NCBI RefSeq assembly: GCF_003143935.1
Contig: NZ_QFRX01000001.1
Span: 2,415,408-2,479,407, forward strand
Direction of reading: 5' to 3'
Length of the DNA stretch: 64,000 bases
Source of the DNA: Streptomyces sp. Act143
Lineage (GTDB): Bacteria; Actinomycetota; Actinomycetes; Streptomycetales; Streptomycetaceae
The notes under the pieces are model-generated. The model saw nothing but the letters and a program-made list of their open reading frames with translations, searched no databases and was not told the origin of the DNA. Of this stretch, positions 42,339 to 50,508 are shown piece by piece. The position numbers and the translations under genes are program-made. How positions within the stretch are numbered: the first letter of the stretch is position 1; every line of letters begins with the position of its first letter.

Positions 42339-44125
42339 CCGTGCTGCGCAACCCGGTCCTCCGGGGGTTCGCCCCGGACCCCTCGCTGGTGCGGGCCGGT
42401 GACTGGTACTACGTGGCGACCAGTTCCTTCGAGTGGTTCCCGACCGTGCCGATCCACCGTTCACGGGATCTCGCGCACTGGGAGTACGCCGGTCACGTCC
42501 GGGGCGCGGCGCCGGGTGACTCGCTGGCCGGGGTGCCCGACTCCGGCGGCGTCTGGGCACCCTCGCTGAGCTGGGACGGGGAGCGGTTCTGGGTCGTGTA
42601 CTCCGTGGTGCGTTCGGTCGGGACGCCGTACTTCGACCTGGACACGTACGTGAGTACGGCGGTGGTGCCGGACGGGCCCTGGACGGCACCGCGGCGGGTC
42701 GCGAGCCACGGCTTCGACCCCGCCCTCTGCCACGGCGAGGACGGCCGGCTGTGGCTGCTGAACATGCAGAGCGACCATCGGCCGGGCGGGCGGCGGTTCG
42801 CCGGGATCGTGCTGACGGAGCTGGACCGCGAGACGCTGGTCCCGGTGGGTGAGACGCAGCTGCTGCTCCAGCACGAGCGGCTCGTGGAGGGGCCGAAGCT
42901 GCTGAGGCGCGGGGACTGGTACTACCTCGTCCTCGCGGAGGGCGGAACCGGGTTCGAGCACGGGGTGCTCGTCGCGCGCAGCCGTGCCCGCACCGGGCCG
43001 TACGAGCTCGACGACCGGCCGCTGCTGACGGCACGCGACGATCCGCAGGTGCCGCTCCAGAAAGCCGGGCACGCCGAGCTGGTGGAGACGCCGAACGGTG
43101 AGTGGGTCCTGAGCCACCTGGCCGCCCGGCCGCTCCGGACGCCCGGTGGGCCACGCTGCCCGCTGGGCCGGGAGACGGCCGTCCAGGCGGTGGTGTGGGA
43201 CGAGGACGGATGGCCGAGGCTGCGGCACGGTGGGCATCACCCGGCGGTCGAGGTCGAGATCGACGTACCGGCCAACGGACGCCCCGCCGAGACGCCGCCC
43301 GTGGAGGGAGAGTTGGGCCGGACCGGGAGGAGGAAGGGGCATCTCGCCGAAACGCCGCCCGCAGAAGGAGAGCCGGGCCGGCCCGGGAGGAGCAAAGGCA
43401 AAGGACTTCCCGCCGAAACGCCGCCCACAGACGGCGAGTTGGGCTGGCCCACAAAAAGCAAGGGCAAAGGGCCACTCGCCGAAACGCCGCCCGCAGAAGG
43501 AGCGTTGGGCTGGCCCTGGAGCACGCTGCGCGGTCCCGTCGACCCGTCCTGGGCGGACACCGAGGCCCGGCCGGGGTGGATACGGCTGCGAGGCCGGCAC
43601 GGTCCGGAGTCGCGGTGGGCGCACAGTCTCCTCGCGCAGCGGATCACCGAGCACCGCGCGGAGGCCGAGGTCACCGTCGAGGCCCGGCCGCGCAGCTTCA
43701 CCGAGGCCGCGGGGCTGGTGCTCTGGTACAACACCGAGGCGTATCTCGCGCTGGATCTGACCTGGGCGGAGCCGGAAGGCGAGGGGCAGCGCGGTCAGCA
43801 GTGGCGGGGTGCGGGGCGTACGGTGCTCAGCCTGGTGGAGCGGGACGAGGGCGGCATCCGGCAGGTGGCCGTGGCCGGGGTCGACGCCGAGGGGCCCGTC
43901 ACGCTGGGCGTCAGCGTCGAGGACGGGACCGCGCGCTTCTGGTATGCGGCGGCCGGGATCAGGACGCGGGTCGGGCCGCCGCTGGACTTCACCAAGCTCT
44001 CCGACGACCACGGATCGAAACTGCGCTTCACCGGCGCGCTGGCCGGCATCCATGCCGTGGACCTGGTGCACGGGGCGTTCACGGCGGACTTCGGCGGGTT
44101 CCGGCTCATCTGCCGGGAGCAGTAA
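42335..44125 (+). CDS. GH43 beta-xylosidase/arabinofuranosidase-like enzyme with internal repeat insert
   Basis: 596 residues, cytosolic (no signal). The GH43 propeller spans residues 1-305: NPVLRGFAPDPSLVRAGDWY with the general-base Asp, SGGVWAPSLSWDGERFWVVY, and HERLVEGPKLLRRGDWYYL with the likely acid Glu. A C-terminal concanavalin-like domain (about 400-596; RWAHSLLAQRITEHRAEAEV) is of the beta-xylosidase C2 type. Between them, residues about 317-398 consist of four 20-22-residue repeats (PAETPPxEGELG...). These make the protein roughly 80 residues longer than usual relatives. The GTG start overlaps the permease stop. Confidence 0.85.
   Translation: MTVLRNPVLRGFAPDPSLVRAGDWYYVATSSFEWFPTVPIHRSRDLAHWEYAGHVRGAAPGDSLAGVPDSGGVWAPSLSWDGERFWVVYSVVRSVGTPYFDLDTYVSTAVVPDGPWTAPRRVASHGFDPALCHGEDGRLWLLNMQSDHRPGGRRFAGIVLTELDRETLVPVGETQLLLQHERLVEGPKLLRRGDWYYLVLAEGGTGFEHGVLVARSRARTGPYELDDRPLLTARDDPQVPLQKAGHAELVETPNGEWVLSHLAARPLRTPGGPRCPLGRETAVQAVVWDEDGWPRLRHGGHHPAVEVEIDVPANGRPAETPPVEGELGRTGRRKGHLAETPPAEGEPGRPGRSKGKGLPAETPPTDGELGWPTKSKGKGPLAETPPAEGALGWPWSTLRGPVDPSWADTEARPGWIRLRGRHGPESRWAHSLLAQRITEHRAEAEVTVEARPRSFTEAAGLVLWYNTEAYLALDLTWAEPEGEGQRGQQWRGAGRTVLSLVERDEGGIRQVAVAGVDAEGPVTLGVSVEDGTARFWYAAAGIRTRVGPPLDFTKLSDDHGSKLRFTGALAGIHAVDLVHGAFTADFGGFRLICREQ
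43285..43527. repeat. In-frame 60-66-bp tandem repeats within GH43 gene
   Basis: CGCCGARACGCCGCC starts units at 43285, 43345, 43411 and 43477 (intervals 60, 66, 66). All lengths are multiples of three, so the array stays in frame. Units differ mainly in a lysine-rich stretch (RSKGKG, KSKGKG). Confidence 0.9.
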
Positions 44126-44137
44126 GCGCGTTCGGAG

Positions 44138-44224
44138 TTTCGAAAGTCACGGACCTTATGGGCCTGGGAAGTCCGACCTCTTCCGGTCTCCACGGGGTGA
44201 ACCTAGGGTAGGAAGCGCTTACTG
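44138..44224 (+). promoter_or_regulatory. Operator-like sites upstream of third LacI gene
   Basis: TTTCGAAA (44138-44145) and GGAAGCGCTTACTG (44211-44224) lie between the GH43 stop and the LacI start at 44284. The second is a variant of the AAGCGCTTTCT element seen at four other pectic promoters. Confidence 0.55.
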
Positions 44225-44283
44225 TTTCCTGCGCTGGTCGAAACTTTCCAGGGCCCACGGACGGGCCGGAGAGGCGGTTCCCG

Positions 44284-45327
44284 ATGGTCCGTACGGGAGG
44301 TGCGAGTGTGGCGGCCGGGCCGACCCTCGCGGTCGTGGCCCGGGAGGCGGGGGTGTCCGTGCCCACCGCCTCCAAGGTCGTCAACGGTCGTGAGGACGTC
44401 GCGCCCGAGACGCGACGCCGGGTCACCGAGGCCTTGGACCGGCTGGGATATGTGCGCAGACCCCGGTTCGACGCGGCGAAGCCGCCGGCGCTGGTCGACC
44501 TCGTCGTGCACTCGCTGAACAGTTCCTGGTCGGGGGCGGTGCTGCAGGGAGTGGAGGAGGCCGCGCACGACGCGGGCTTCGAGGTCGTCGTGTCCGCCGG
44601 GCTGACCCGCAAGCGGTGCGGCACTCCGGAACGGGGCTGGCTGGACAAGCTGATCGCCCGGGGTTCGTCCGGAGTGCTGTTCAACCTGGCCGAGTTGACG
44701 CCCTCCCAGTACGCCTGGCTGGAGCAGCACCGCATTCCGTTCGTGATGATCGACCCCGTGGTCGAGCCGCCGGCGGGAGTGGTGTCGGTGGGGGCGGCGA
44801 ACTGGCAGGGCGGGGTGAGCGCGACGGAGCACCTGCTGGCGCTGGGCCATGAGCGGATCGCGGTGATCGCCGGGCACCGGCGCAGGATGTGCAGTACCGC
44901 GCGGGTGGCGGGCTACCGTTCGGCGCTGGCGTCGGCGGGCGTGCGACAGCGCCCGGAGTTCGTGCGGCACGCCGGTTTCGACAAGGCCGTCGCGCGGCAG
45001 CGGATGCTGGACCTCCTCGACCTGCCCGAGCCGCCCACGGCGGTCTTCGTGTGCTCGGACCGGATGGCGCTCGGCGTCTACGAGGCCCTGGCGGAGCGGG
45101 GGTTGAGCATCCCCGACGACATCAGCGTCGTCGGCTTCGACGATCTGCCGGAGGCCCGCTGGGCGACCCCGGCCCTCACCACGGTCCGCCAGCCGCTGTC
45201 CGAGATGGCGGCGACGGCCATGCGGCTGCTGGTGCGGATGATGGACGGCACGCGGCCGGAGGGGACGCGGACGGAGTTGTCGACGCGGTTGGTGGAGCGG
45301 GGCAGTACGGGGCGGGCACGGGGGTGA
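44284..45327 (+). CDS. LacI-family transcriptional regulator (third)
   Basis: 347 residues. The N-terminal helix-turn-helix TLAVVAREAGVSVPTASKVV carries PTASKVVNGR, as in xylan-type LacI regulators, instead of the SVSRVL of the two other LacI proteins here. The effector domain includes LVDLVVHSLNSSWSGAVLQG, FVMIDPVVEPPAGVVSVGAA and ISVVGFDDLPEARWATPALT. It follows the second ABC-GH43 operon and is the likely local repressor of that system, responding to a xylo- or arabino-oligosaccharide. It ends 33 bases before a perfect inverted repeat that could serve as its terminator. Confidence 0.88.
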   Translation: MVRTGGASVAAGPTLAVVAREAGVSVPTASKVVNGREDVAPETRRRVTEALDRLGYVRRPRFDAAKPPALVDLVVHSLNSSWSGAVLQGVEEAAHDAGFEVVVSAGLTRKRCGTPERGWLDKLIARGSSGVLFNLAELTPSQYAWLEQHRIPFVMIDPVVEPPAGVVSVGAANWQGGVSATEHLLALGHERIAVIAGHRRRMCSTARVAGYRSALASAGVRQRPEFVRHAGFDKAVARQRMLDLLDLPEPPTAVFVCSDRMALGVYEALAERGLSIPDDISVVGFDDLPEARWATPALTTVRQPLSEMAATAMRLLVRMMDGTRPEGTRTELSTRLVERGSTGRARG

Positions 45328-45360
45328 GGCCGCGTGGGCCGGCGCGTACCGGCCGCGGTG

Positions 45361-45447
45361 CTAGGGCCTGTCGTCAAATTCCCGCCTGCCCGGCGACGCC
45401 TGGCACGCCCTCCGGGCGGACGACGGGAACTTGACGACAGGCCCTAG
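45361..45447. mobile_element. MITE-like palindromic element, copy 1
   Basis: CTAGGGCCTGTCGTCAA (45361-45377) is exactly inverted at 45431-45447, and the arms extend to 24 bases with a single mismatch. The 87-base element has no coding capacity. It supplies the TAG stop of the minus-strand kinase gene (45446-45444) and sits between two convergent genes, so it may also act as a bidirectional terminator. Confidence 0.65.
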
Positions 45448-47111
45448 GCCGCCGGCCAGACCGTCATGTCCACGTACAAAGAGCTCATCCCGGGGGTGTC
45501 CCACATGGCGGTCGACTTCAGTTGGATCACGAGCAGTGCGATGTCCCCGGAGGGATGCTTGACGCAGTACTCGGTTCCGGCGGCGGCCGAGGTCAAGGTC
45601 CAGTCACGGAACTCGTCACCCTTGGCGCCGCCGAGCAAAAGCCTGCACTCGTCGAAGGTGGTGCCCGGATCGCCGAACATCTGGACCATGTGGCTGCTGT
45701 CGCTCTCCAACGCACAGCCGATTTCCTTGCAGGTCAGACGGATGTCCCCCTTGCGGTCGTCGCGTGTGCCCGGCTTGTCGGCATGGATGTACAGGGAGTT
45801 GTCCTCGTCCAGCCGCTGCTGAGGGTAGGCGTGTGCGCGCGGCGGCCCGGACTCGGTCGGCGAGGGACTCGCCCCCTCTTCCGTCGAGTTCCCGGCCGCC
45901 GCGTCCGCCGCGTCCGCGCCTTTCGCCGAGGAGCCCGCCGACCGGCCGGACCTCGTCGGATCCGGCGTCGAGGACGAGGCGGTGTCCCGGTCCCGGGTGT
46001 CGTCGGTGTTCTGCCGGGCCTGCCAGACCAATCCGGTGATCAGCAGTACGCCCGCGGTCACCCCGGCTGCCGTTCTCACGGCGATACGGCGCCGTCGGCT
46101 CCCCCGCGGCTCCAACGCGGCCGGGACCGTCGCCCGTACAGGCGCGATCAACGGCTCCGTGCGTGCCGGTGTGTTCAGCGGTCTCGTGAGCGCCGTCCCG
46201 GGGTCGGGGACGGGCTCCGGGATCGTCGCCTGGGGCCCCGTGATGTCCCGCCAGACCGCCGGGCCGCCGCCCGCGTCGGCCTGTGGGCCGAGTTCTCGAC
46301 GGCACCATTCGACGACCTCGGTCAGGGTGGCCCGGTGCGCCGGATCGGCGGCGAGGCAGCGGGCCAGCAGGGGCCGCAGGGGTTCGGGCAGGCGGGAGAG
46401 GTCGGGCTCGGAGTGGACGATGCGGTAGAGGACGGTGGCGGAGGGGCCATTGCCGTACAGGGGTTCGCCCAGGGCCGCGAACGCCGCCGTCTGGCCGAGC
46501 GCGAAGATGTCGGTGGCCGGGGTGATCTCCCCGGCGACGGCCTGTTCGGGCGCCATGAACTGGGGCGTGCCGACGGCGGCGCCGGTCGCCGTGTACGCGG
46601 TGAGGTCGGCGGCCAGCGAGATGCCGAAGTCGATGACGCGGGGCCCGTCGGCGGCCAGCAGGACGTTGGACGGCTTCAGGTCACGGTGCACGATCCCGGC
46701 GGCGTGGATGGCCGCCAGCGCCTCGGCCACGCCCGCCATCAGCCACAGCACGGCCGGGGCCGGCAGCGGTCCGCGCCTGTGCACGGCCTCCGCCAGTGAG
46801 GGTCCGGGGACGTAGAGCGTGGCCAGCCAGGGCGGGGTGCCGTCGGCGTCGGCGTCGATCAGCTCGGCGGTGTAGGCGCCCCGCACCCGCCGGGCGGCCT
46901 TGATCTCGCGGCCGAAGCGCCGCCGGAAGTCCGGGTCGTCGGCGAGTTCGGGGCGTACGACCTTGATCGCCACCGGTCGGCCGCCCGCGGTGTGGGAGAG
47001 GTAGACCCGGCCCATGCCACCCGCGCCGAGCCGGGCGGCGAGACGGTAGCCGGCGACCACCGGCGGATCGTCCGCCTGGAGTGGCTGGAACACGTCAGCC
47101 GCGTCGTTCAC
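45444..47111 (-). CDS. Serine/threonine protein kinase, membrane-anchored
   Basis: 555 residues. The Hanks-type kinase domain covers 20-275: glycine loop LGAGGMGRVY, VAIK with K50, HRDLKPSN (142-149), DFG (161-163) and the APE motif (187-189). A basic juxtamembrane stretch (GSRRRRIAVR) and one membrane segment (TAAGVTAGVLLITGLVW) follow. The extracytoplasmic part is a Ser/Ala/Asp-rich linker and a small folded domain with several cysteines (IRLTCKEIGCALES, FDECRLLLGG, GTEYCVKH). All catalytic residues are present. GTG 47111 has GGGGGA upstream. The stop codon lies within a palindromic element, so the present C-terminus may have been set by its insertion. Confidence 0.88.
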   Translation of the reverse strand: MNDAADVFQPLQADDPPVVAGYRLAARLGAGGMGRVYLSHTAGGRPVAIKVVRPELADDPDFRRRFGREIKAARRVRGAYTAELIDADADGTPPWLATLYVPGPSLAEAVHRRGPLPAPAVLWLMAGVAEALAAIHAAGIVHRDLKPSNVLLAADGPRVIDFGISLAADLTAYTATGAAVGTPQFMAPEQAVAGEITPATDIFALGQTAAFAALGEPLYGNGPSATVLYRIVHSEPDLSRLPEPLRPLLARCLAADPAHRATLTEVVEWCRRELGPQADAGGGPAVWRDITGPQATIPEPVPDPGTALTRPLNTPARTEPLIAPVRATVPAALEPRGSRRRRIAVRTAAGVTAGVLLITGLVWQARQNTDDTRDRDTASSSTPDPTRSGRSAGSSAKGADAADAAAGNSTEEGASPSPTESGPPRAHAYPQQRLDEDNSLYIHADKPGTRDDRKGDIRLTCKEIGCALESDSSHMVQMFGDPGTTFDECRLLLGGAKGDEFRDWTLTSAAAGTEYCVKHPSGDIALLVIQLKSTAMWDTPGMSSLYVDMTVWPAA

Positions 47112-47370
47112 CGGTCCCCCTGATCCCCTGGTTCTCTGCTCCCCTGTCGCGCCGGTCCGATCATCCGTGCGACAGCAGCAGCCTAAAGGGTCTTCTGTGA
47201 CCGCCGACCGGGGCGGGGACCCGAGGTGCCGCTTCCGGGGGCATGCCCCAGCGCTGATCAGATCCGGCCCGGCGGGCGAGCGGCACCGCGGTGTCGAAGC
47301 CGGTGGCGCCCCGCCCTCTTGCCGCACAGGTGTTCCATCGCGGAGCCGCCCCTGCGTAGCCTCGACCGCG

Positions 47371-48003
47371 ATGAACACGATTCCCGCACGTCTTGACCAC
47401 CTCGTCCTCGCAACTCCCGACCTGGCGGCGACGGTCGCCGACTTCACCCGGCGTACGGGGGTGGCGCCCGCTCCCGGCGGGGTGCACGTCGGCCGGGGAA
47501 CCCGCAACTTCCTGGTGTCGCTGGGCGGAACCGGTTATCTGGAGATCATCGGCCCGGACCCGGAGCAGCCGGAGCCCGAGGGACCGCGCCCCTTCGATGT
47601 CGACGCGGTCAGCCGTGCGCGCACGGTCACCTGGGCGATCAGCCCGCCCGACCTGGACGCGGCGGTCGCGACCGCCCGGACCCGCGGTTACGACCCCGGC
47701 GACATCCGCCCCATGAGCCGCCGCACCCCCGACGGCACCCTGCTGGCGTGGCGGCTGACGGACGGCGACACCCAACACCCCTCCGGGCTGGTGCCGTTCC
47801 TCATCGACTGGGGCGGCACCCGCCATCCGTCGGCCTCCGGCCTGCCCGTGACTCCCCTGGTGTCGCTGTCCGCGACGGCTCCCGACCCCGCCGAGATCCA
47901 CCGTCTGCTCGCCGCCCTGGACACCGAACTCACCGTCGCCGAAGGGCCGGTGGGGCTGACCTTCACGGTGGACACGCCGCTGGGCCCGGTCACCTTCGAC
48001 TGA
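47371..48003 (+). CDS. Glyoxalase-like (VOC) domain protein
   Basis: 210 residues matching the Glyoxalase_3-like group. The N-terminal LDHLVLATPDLAATVADFTR strand-helix and GTRNFLVSLGGTGYLEIIGP are the first VOC module, and ATGRS-like segments follow to a C-terminal VGLTFTVDTPLGPVTFD. The reaction is unknown. ATG 47371 has TAGCCT eight bases upstream and no ribosome binding site, consistent with a leaderless transcript. The 259-base gap to the divergent kinase contains no recognised element. Confidence 0.8.
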   Translation: MNTIPARLDHLVLATPDLAATVADFTRRTGVAPAPGGVHVGRGTRNFLVSLGGTGYLEIIGPDPEQPEPEGPRPFDVDAVSRARTVTWAISPPDLDAAVATARTRGYDPGDIRPMSRRTPDGTLLAWRLTDGDTQHPSGLVPFLIDWGGTRHPSASGLPVTPLVSLSATAPDPAEIHRLLAALDTELTVAEGPVGLTFTVDTPLGPVTFD

Positions 48004-48155
48004 CCGCGCAGGACCGGGGCGGCGGGCGGCTCGGAGTGTCGTACGCGGGCCCTTCAGGGGAGGGACGGTACGGCTCGGGCAACGGCTATTCCGGCGCCCG
48101 GGTGATGTCCGATTCCTTCAAGACCGCGATGCCCGAGGCTGCCTACGGTGGCCGT

Positions 48156-48560
48156 ATGACTCCACGATTCGACGCCATCGGCCTGATCGTCTCCGACATG
48201 GCCGCCTCCGTCGCCTTCTACCACCGGCTGGGGTTCGCCTTCCCCGAGGGATCGGCGGACCAGCCGCACGTCGAGGCCGAACTGCCGGGCGGGCTGCGCC
48301 TGTTGCTCGACACCGAGGCGACGGTCCGCTCCTTCCACCCGGACTGGCGGCCGCCGGCCGGGGGCGGCAGCCGCACCGGCCTCGCCCTGCGCTGTGACAG
48401 CCCCGCCGAGGTGGACGCGGTGTACGAGGAGATGGTGAACGCCGGCCACCACGGCGAGCTCAAGCCGTGGGACGCCTTCTGGGGCCAGCGGTACGCGACC
48501 CTGCACGACCCGGACGGCAACGGCGTCGACCTGTTCGCCCCGCTACCGTCGGCCGAGTAG
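48156..48560 (+). CDS. VOC-family protein
   Basis: 134 residues. [23 protein letters not shown] at the N-terminus and [19 protein letters not shown] at the C-terminus are textbook VOC half-motifs. [10 protein letters not shown] has Asp where a metal-binding Glu is often found. Bleomycin-resistance and glyoxalase relatives exist, but no substrate is predicted. TACGGT lies six bases before ATG 48156, again a leaderless pattern. It overlaps the convergent AraC gene by 18 bases. Confidence 0.85.
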   Translation: MTPRFDAIGLIVSDMAASVAFYHRLGFAFPEGSADQPHVEAELPGGLRLLLDTEATVRSFHPDWRPPAGGGSRTGLALRCDSPAEVDAVYEEMVNAGHHGELKPWDAFWGQRYATLHDPDGNGVDLFAPLPSAE

Positions 48561-49229
48561 CCGCCCCAGCGGCACCCCCGCCAACTCCCTCACGTCCCGC
48601 GCGAGATGGGCCTGGTCGGCGTATCCGGCCCGGACCGCCGTCTCGCCGTAGGGCACCCCGTGCCGGGCGAGCCGCAGCGCCCGCTGGAGACGCAGCACCC
48701 GCGCCAGCGTCTTGGGGCCGTAGCCGAACGCGGCGAGGCTCCTGCGGTGCAACTGCCGGGCACCGAGCCCCAGATGATCGGCGGTGGCGGCGACGGGCCG
48801 GCCCGCGTCGAGAGCGTCGACGACCTGTCGCAGCAACGGGTCGGGAGCGTCGGCGTCGGCTGCCAGTCCCAGCGCCGCCTCTTCGAGCCCGCTCACGGGG
48901 TCGGCCGCGGCGTTCACGCGTGCGGTGAGCCGCCGTACGCGAGCGGCGGGCCAGAGATCGGCGAGCTCGACCCGCCGGTTGAGCACCTCGGGGGCGGGGA
49001 CGCCGAGCACCGTGGGTGCGGTGCCGGGGAAGAAGCGGACACCGGCCCAGGCACTCCGTTCGCTCCCGGTGACGAAGGCACGGGTGTCGGGCCCCGCGAC
49101 GAGCAGCCGCCCGTCGTGCCAGAGCAGATCCATGCAGCCGTCGGGCAGGACCCGCCCGGGCCCGGTCTCGCCGGGGGTGCTGGTCCAGACGACGGCACCC
49201 GGGAGCCGGGACGCCCTCTCCTCGTACAC
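48543..49229 (-). CDS. AraC-family transcriptional regulator (DUF6597-like N-terminus)
   Basis: 228 residues. The N-terminal 120 residues ([20 protein letters not shown] and [19 protein letters not shown]) are of the type found in actinobacterial AraC regulators with a small sensor domain. The C-terminal HTH_18 unit is [20 protein letters not shown] plus [20 protein letters not shown]. The start is GTG 49229 after a G-rich leader. The stop overlaps the convergent VOC gene. It follows another AraC gene on the same strand by only 5 bases, so the two regulators may be co-transcribed. Confidence 0.82.
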   Translation of the reverse strand: MYEERASRLPGAVVWTSTPGETGPGRVLPDGCMDLLWHDGRLLVAGPDTRAFVTGSERSAWAGVRFFPGTAPTVLGVPAPEVLNRRVELADLWPAARVRRLTARVNAAADPVSGLEEAALGLAADADAPDPLLRQVVDALDAGRPVAATADHLGLGARQLHRRSLAAFGYGPKTLARVLRLQRALRLARHGVPYGETAVRAGYADQAHLARDVRELAGVPLGRLLGRR

Positions 49230-49234
49230 CGCGC

Positions 49235-50209
49235 CTACACCCCCCTCCCCCGGTGCTCCTGAGGACTCACCCCGTAGACCCTTTTGAACGCGCTCGACAG
49301 AGCGAACGCACTGCCGTACCCCACCTGCCGGGCGATCGCCTCCAGCGTCGCGTCGCCGTCCCGCAACCGGTCCGCCGCCAGTGCCAGCCGCCACCCGGTC
49401 AGATACGTCATCGGCGGCTCCCCCACCAGTTCCGTGAACCGGCGCCCCAGTGCCGCGCGGGAGACCCCCGCCTTCATCGCGAGCGACGCCACCGTCCACG
49501 GGTGGGCCGGATCGTCCTGGACGAGCCTGAGCACCCGGCCCACCACCGGGTCGGCGAGCGCCCGGTACCAGCCGGGAGCCGCCGCGTCCGGGCGGGAGAA
49601 CCAGGCGCGCAGCGCGGCGATGACGAGCAGGTCGAGGAGGCGGTCCAGGACGACCTCCTGGCCGGGTTCCTCGCGGACGACCTCCGCCATGAGCAGCGGC
49701 GTGAGCGGGCAGTCCCACACCTCGGGGGTGAGCGTCAGCAGCGGGGGCAGGGCGTCCAGCAGGCGCCCGCTGACCTCGCCCGGCCAGAGGTAGGTGCCGA
49801 TGAGCAGCACGGCCGACCCGTCGAGCCGGTCGCCCCAGGTGCGGACGCCGAGGTCCATGACTCCGTTGAGGGAGCGGCCGTCGGGGTAGCGGCACTCCCC
49901 GCCCGGCAGGATCAGTGCCTGCGGCTCGGTGCCGGGATCGTCGGCGCAGGTGTACGGGTCGGGGCCGCGGGCGATGGCGAGGTCGCCGGCGCGCAGCCGG
50001 ACCCTCCCCCGGCCTTCGGCCGGGGGGACCCCCGTCTCGCTTCGCTCGCCCGCGTCCGGCGTGATCCATGCCTCGCCGCGGACCATGAGCATGACGGTGA
50101 GCGGGGCGCGGTCCTCGACGCGCACGCTCCAGGGCGGTTCGAAGCACGCCCGGATCATGAAGGCGCCCCGCGCGCGGGGTCCTTCGAGGAGGCCTGCGAG
50201 AGCGTCCAT
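49235..50209 (-). CDS. AraC-family transcriptional regulator with cupin domain and palindromic insert
   Basis: 324 residues. The N-terminal cupin_6-type domain covers about 1-190 ([40 protein letters not shown]). The C-terminal AraC double helix-turn-helix includes [20 protein letters not shown] and [20 protein letters not shown] with [13 protein letters not shown]. Residues about 54-69 ([16 protein letters not shown]) are encoded by a strongly palindromic segment (50003-50050), so they look like an in-frame insertion between two beta strands of the cupin. Effector unknown. Confidence 0.85.
   Translation of the reverse strand: MDALAGLLEGPRARGAFMIRACFEPPWSVRVEDRAPLTVMLMVRGEAWITPDAGERSETGVPPAEGRGRVRLRAGDLAIARGPDPYTCADDPGTEPQALILPGGECRYPDGRSLNGVMDLGVRTWGDRLDGSAVLLIGTYLWPGEVSGRLLDALPPLLTLTPEVWDCPLTPLLMAEVVREEPGQEVVLDRLLDLLVIAALRAWFSRPDAAAPGWYRALADPVVGRVLRLVQDDPAHPWTVASLAMKAGVSRAALGRRFTELVGEPPMTYLTGWRLALAADRLRDGDATLEAIARQVGYGSAFALSSAFKRVYGVSPQEHRGRGV
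50003..50050. repeat. Palindromic repeat inserted in AraC coding sequence
   Basis: CCCCCGGCC-ttc-GGCCGGGGG (50006-50026), a GGGGG-a-CCCCC hairpin immediately after it, and CTCGC-ttcg-CTCGC give a chain of compact symmetric units within about 48 bases (16 codons). This composition recurs as a dispersed repeat in Streptomyces genomes. Confidence 0.6.
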
Positions 50210-50311
50210 GGCGTCAGCGTAGACGTCCGCGCATGGGAATGAGCCGTTCGGCGATGGGGTCCCGGCGGGACCGGGCGTCGACTCGGAGGCAGGACGCGGA
50301 ACGCGAAGGAC

Positions 50312-50427
50312 ATGACGGTGGTGACGGGCGGAGCGAGCGGGTGACGGACGGGGTGCGCCGGGTGCTGGGGCGGGCGCCCCGGGACGTCGCGGAGTTCGTC
50401 CGGGAGTCCGCCGCGGCCTGGGCGTAG
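50312..50427 (+). pseudogene. Remnant of an NmrA-like NAD(P)-binding protein gene
   Basis: An ATG after GAAGGA at 50312 reads MTVVTGGASG and then stops, resembling the start of NmrA/SDR-type proteins. Immediately after, in another frame, VTDGVRRVLGRAPRDVAEFV and RESAAAWA run to TAG 50427, matching the usual C-terminal end of actinobacterial NmrA-like proteins. The roughly 250 codons in between are missing, so this is most simply an internally deleted, frameshifted gene. The palindromic element at 50426 begins at its stop. Confidence 0.55.
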
Positions 50428-50503
50428 GGCCTGTTGTGAAAGTCGCGTCGTCCGTCCGGAGGCCGGGCGTCGCGGGGCGGGCGGGACTTTCGCAACCGGC
50501 CCT
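50426..50503. mobile_element. MITE-like palindromic element, copy 2
   Basis: AGGGCCTGTTGTGAAAGTCG and two further bases (50426-50447) are inverted at 50482-50503 with three mismatches. The 78-base element shares the AGGGCCTGT outer end, internal arm layout and size with the element at 45361. It ends 6 bases before the stop of the minus-strand YihY gene. Confidence 0.6.
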
Positions 50504-50508
50504 GACGG

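Noticed and set aside
41397..43475. 692-codon minus-strand frame across the second ABC system and GH43 gene
   Set aside because: Low-complexity Arg/Pro/Ala translation opposite well-supported permease and GH43 genes.
47529..47536. AACCGGTT inside the glyoxalase-like gene
   Set aside because: It lies within the coding sequence and encodes part of a conserved GTGYLEI strand; taken as coincidence rather than an operator.
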